Assembly: GCF_000023105.1 (NCBI RefSeq) | Contig: NC_012669.1 | Span: forward strand, 1,302,001 to 1,366,000 | DNA length: 64,000 nt | From: Beutenbergia cavernae DSM 12333 | GTDB taxonomy: Bacteria; Actinomycetota; Actinomycetes; Actinomycetales; Beutenbergiaceae | Direction: 5' to 3' | Shown here: piece after piece, positions 63,594-64,000 of the stretch | How the letters are laid out: every line of letters starts with the position of its first letter | How positions within the stretch are numbered: the stretch's first letter is position 1 | Program-made: the position numbers and the translations under genes | The notes under the pieces: model-generated | What the model was told of the DNA's origin: nothing | The model's input: the letters and a program-made list of their open reading frames with translations, nothing else | Database searches by the model: none

Positions 63594-64000
63594 TCAGAGA
63601 CGACCGGCCGGAACCGGCGGGAGCGGGACGCGCTCCAGGTCGGCATGACGATTCGCCCACAGCCGCACGAGGGCCGAGAACGTGCGCGTGCGCAGGCTCG
63701 TCCGCCCCGACGGCTTACGCAGGACGCCGACGGTGTCGCCCCAATAGTGACTCTGGGTGATCCTCGCGTAGTGGTGCCGGACCTGCGAGTCGCTCCGGAT
63801 CGGCGGGAAGTCCGTGTATGCCTCGAGGACCTCGAGGTTCGACCACGCTGCCAGGGCGCGAACCGCGTCCGGGTAGTAGCGCCAGCAGTCGTACACGTCG
63901 TGCCGGTTCCCGCGCGAGGGGGCGGTGACGATGAGGAGCCCGCCCGGAACGAGGATCCGCCGGATCTCCATCGCCGTCGCCCACGGGAACGGGATGTGCT
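63594..64000 (-). CDS. Class I SAM methyltransferase, C-terminal part
   Basis: Only the last ~135 residues are present; the frame stays open through the window end at 64000, so the start is outside. HIPFPWATAMEIRRILVPGGLLIVTAPS is the post-motif II/III area of methyltransferases of the ubiE/type 11 kind, followed by DVYDCWRYYPDAVRALAAW, as in methyltransferases of glycan loci. Target unknown. An internal ATG at 63971 is not the real start because the upstream residues fit the family. Confidence 0.82.
   Translation of the reverse strand, partial: HIPFPWATAMEIRRILVPGGLLIVTAPSRGNRHDVYDCWRYYPDAVRALAAWSNLEVLEAYTDFPPIRSDSQVRHHYARITQSHYWGDTVGVLRKPSGRTSLRTRTFSALVRLWANRHADLERVPLPPVPAGRL

Overview
This window is a very GC-rich chromosomal segment from an actinobacterium, most likely a Micrococcales member near the Cellulomonas/Promicromonospora group. 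The signs are GTG starts, many 1- or 4-base stop/start overlaps, possible leaderless promoters of TANNNT type, three LytR-CpsA-Psr (LCP) proteins, a SpoIID protein and a PGRP-type amidase with C-terminal FG-GAP/VCBS repeats. The genus is an inference. No tRNA, rRNA, CRISPR array, insertion sequence or phage gene was seen. Nearly all of the 64 kb is one large cell-surface glycan (wall glycopolymer/exopolysaccharide) locus, and both ends of the window cut genes.

Layout. (1) 1-6064: end of a membrane acyltransferase, then a processive GT2 synthase, a membrane-anchored GH26 glycanase and a UDP-glucose dehydrogenase, which look like a secreted-polysaccharide operon. (2) 6068-10479, minus strand: three LCP ligases and a CoA-binding protein. 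(3) 10797-18462, plus: an epimerase, a double GT2 (first half like galactofuranosyltransferase GlfT1), an OafA-type acyltransferase with an SGNH domain, UDP-galactopyranose mutase and mannose-6-phosphate isomerase. (4) 18481-20984, minus: a LicC-like nucleotidyltransferase, a small coiled-coil protein and a LicD-methyltransferase fusion. (5) 21226-26831, plus: two tandem YfhO-like GT-C proteins and a GtrB/CsbB-like polyprenyl-phosphate glycosyltransferase. (6) 26775-36810: SpoIID/VCBS protein, two DegT-type aminotransferases, an epimerase, a Gfo/Idh/MocA dehydrogenase, two hexapeptide acyltransferases, a flippase-like membrane protein and an LhgO-like oxidase, mostly amino-sugar or amino-uronic-acid synthesis. 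(7) 36919-42255: amidase/VCBS protein with an apparent frameshift, RmlB, RmlA and a third hexapeptide acyltransferase. (8) 42288-54498, minus: two paralogous GT2-glycerophosphotransferase fusions, a 1498-residue FkbM/coiled-coil/double-GT protein, WecC and WecB. (9) 54692-64000: GT2, GalE, a third GT2-TagF-like fusion, GT4, then a methyltransferase-LicD-TylF operon and a partial methyltransferase.

How it works together (inference). UGDH, WecB/WecC, RmlA/B, GalE, Glf, ManA and the WbpB/E/D-like set would supply activated sugars (UDP-GlcA, UDP-ManNAcA, dTDP-4-keto sugar, UDP-Galf, 3-amino or diacetamido sugars). GT2/GT4 and TagF-like enzymes would assemble a phosphate-containing polymer. LicC/LicD and methyltransferase proteins would add phospho-substituents, YfhO/GtrB would glycosylate outside the membrane, and LCP proteins would attach the chain to peptidoglycan. 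Four start regions carry GTTCAC-like repeats on an 11-bp helical phase relative to a TANNNT box, resembling actinobacterial PHO boxes. Phosphate-responsive control would make sense for a teichoic-acid-like polymer.
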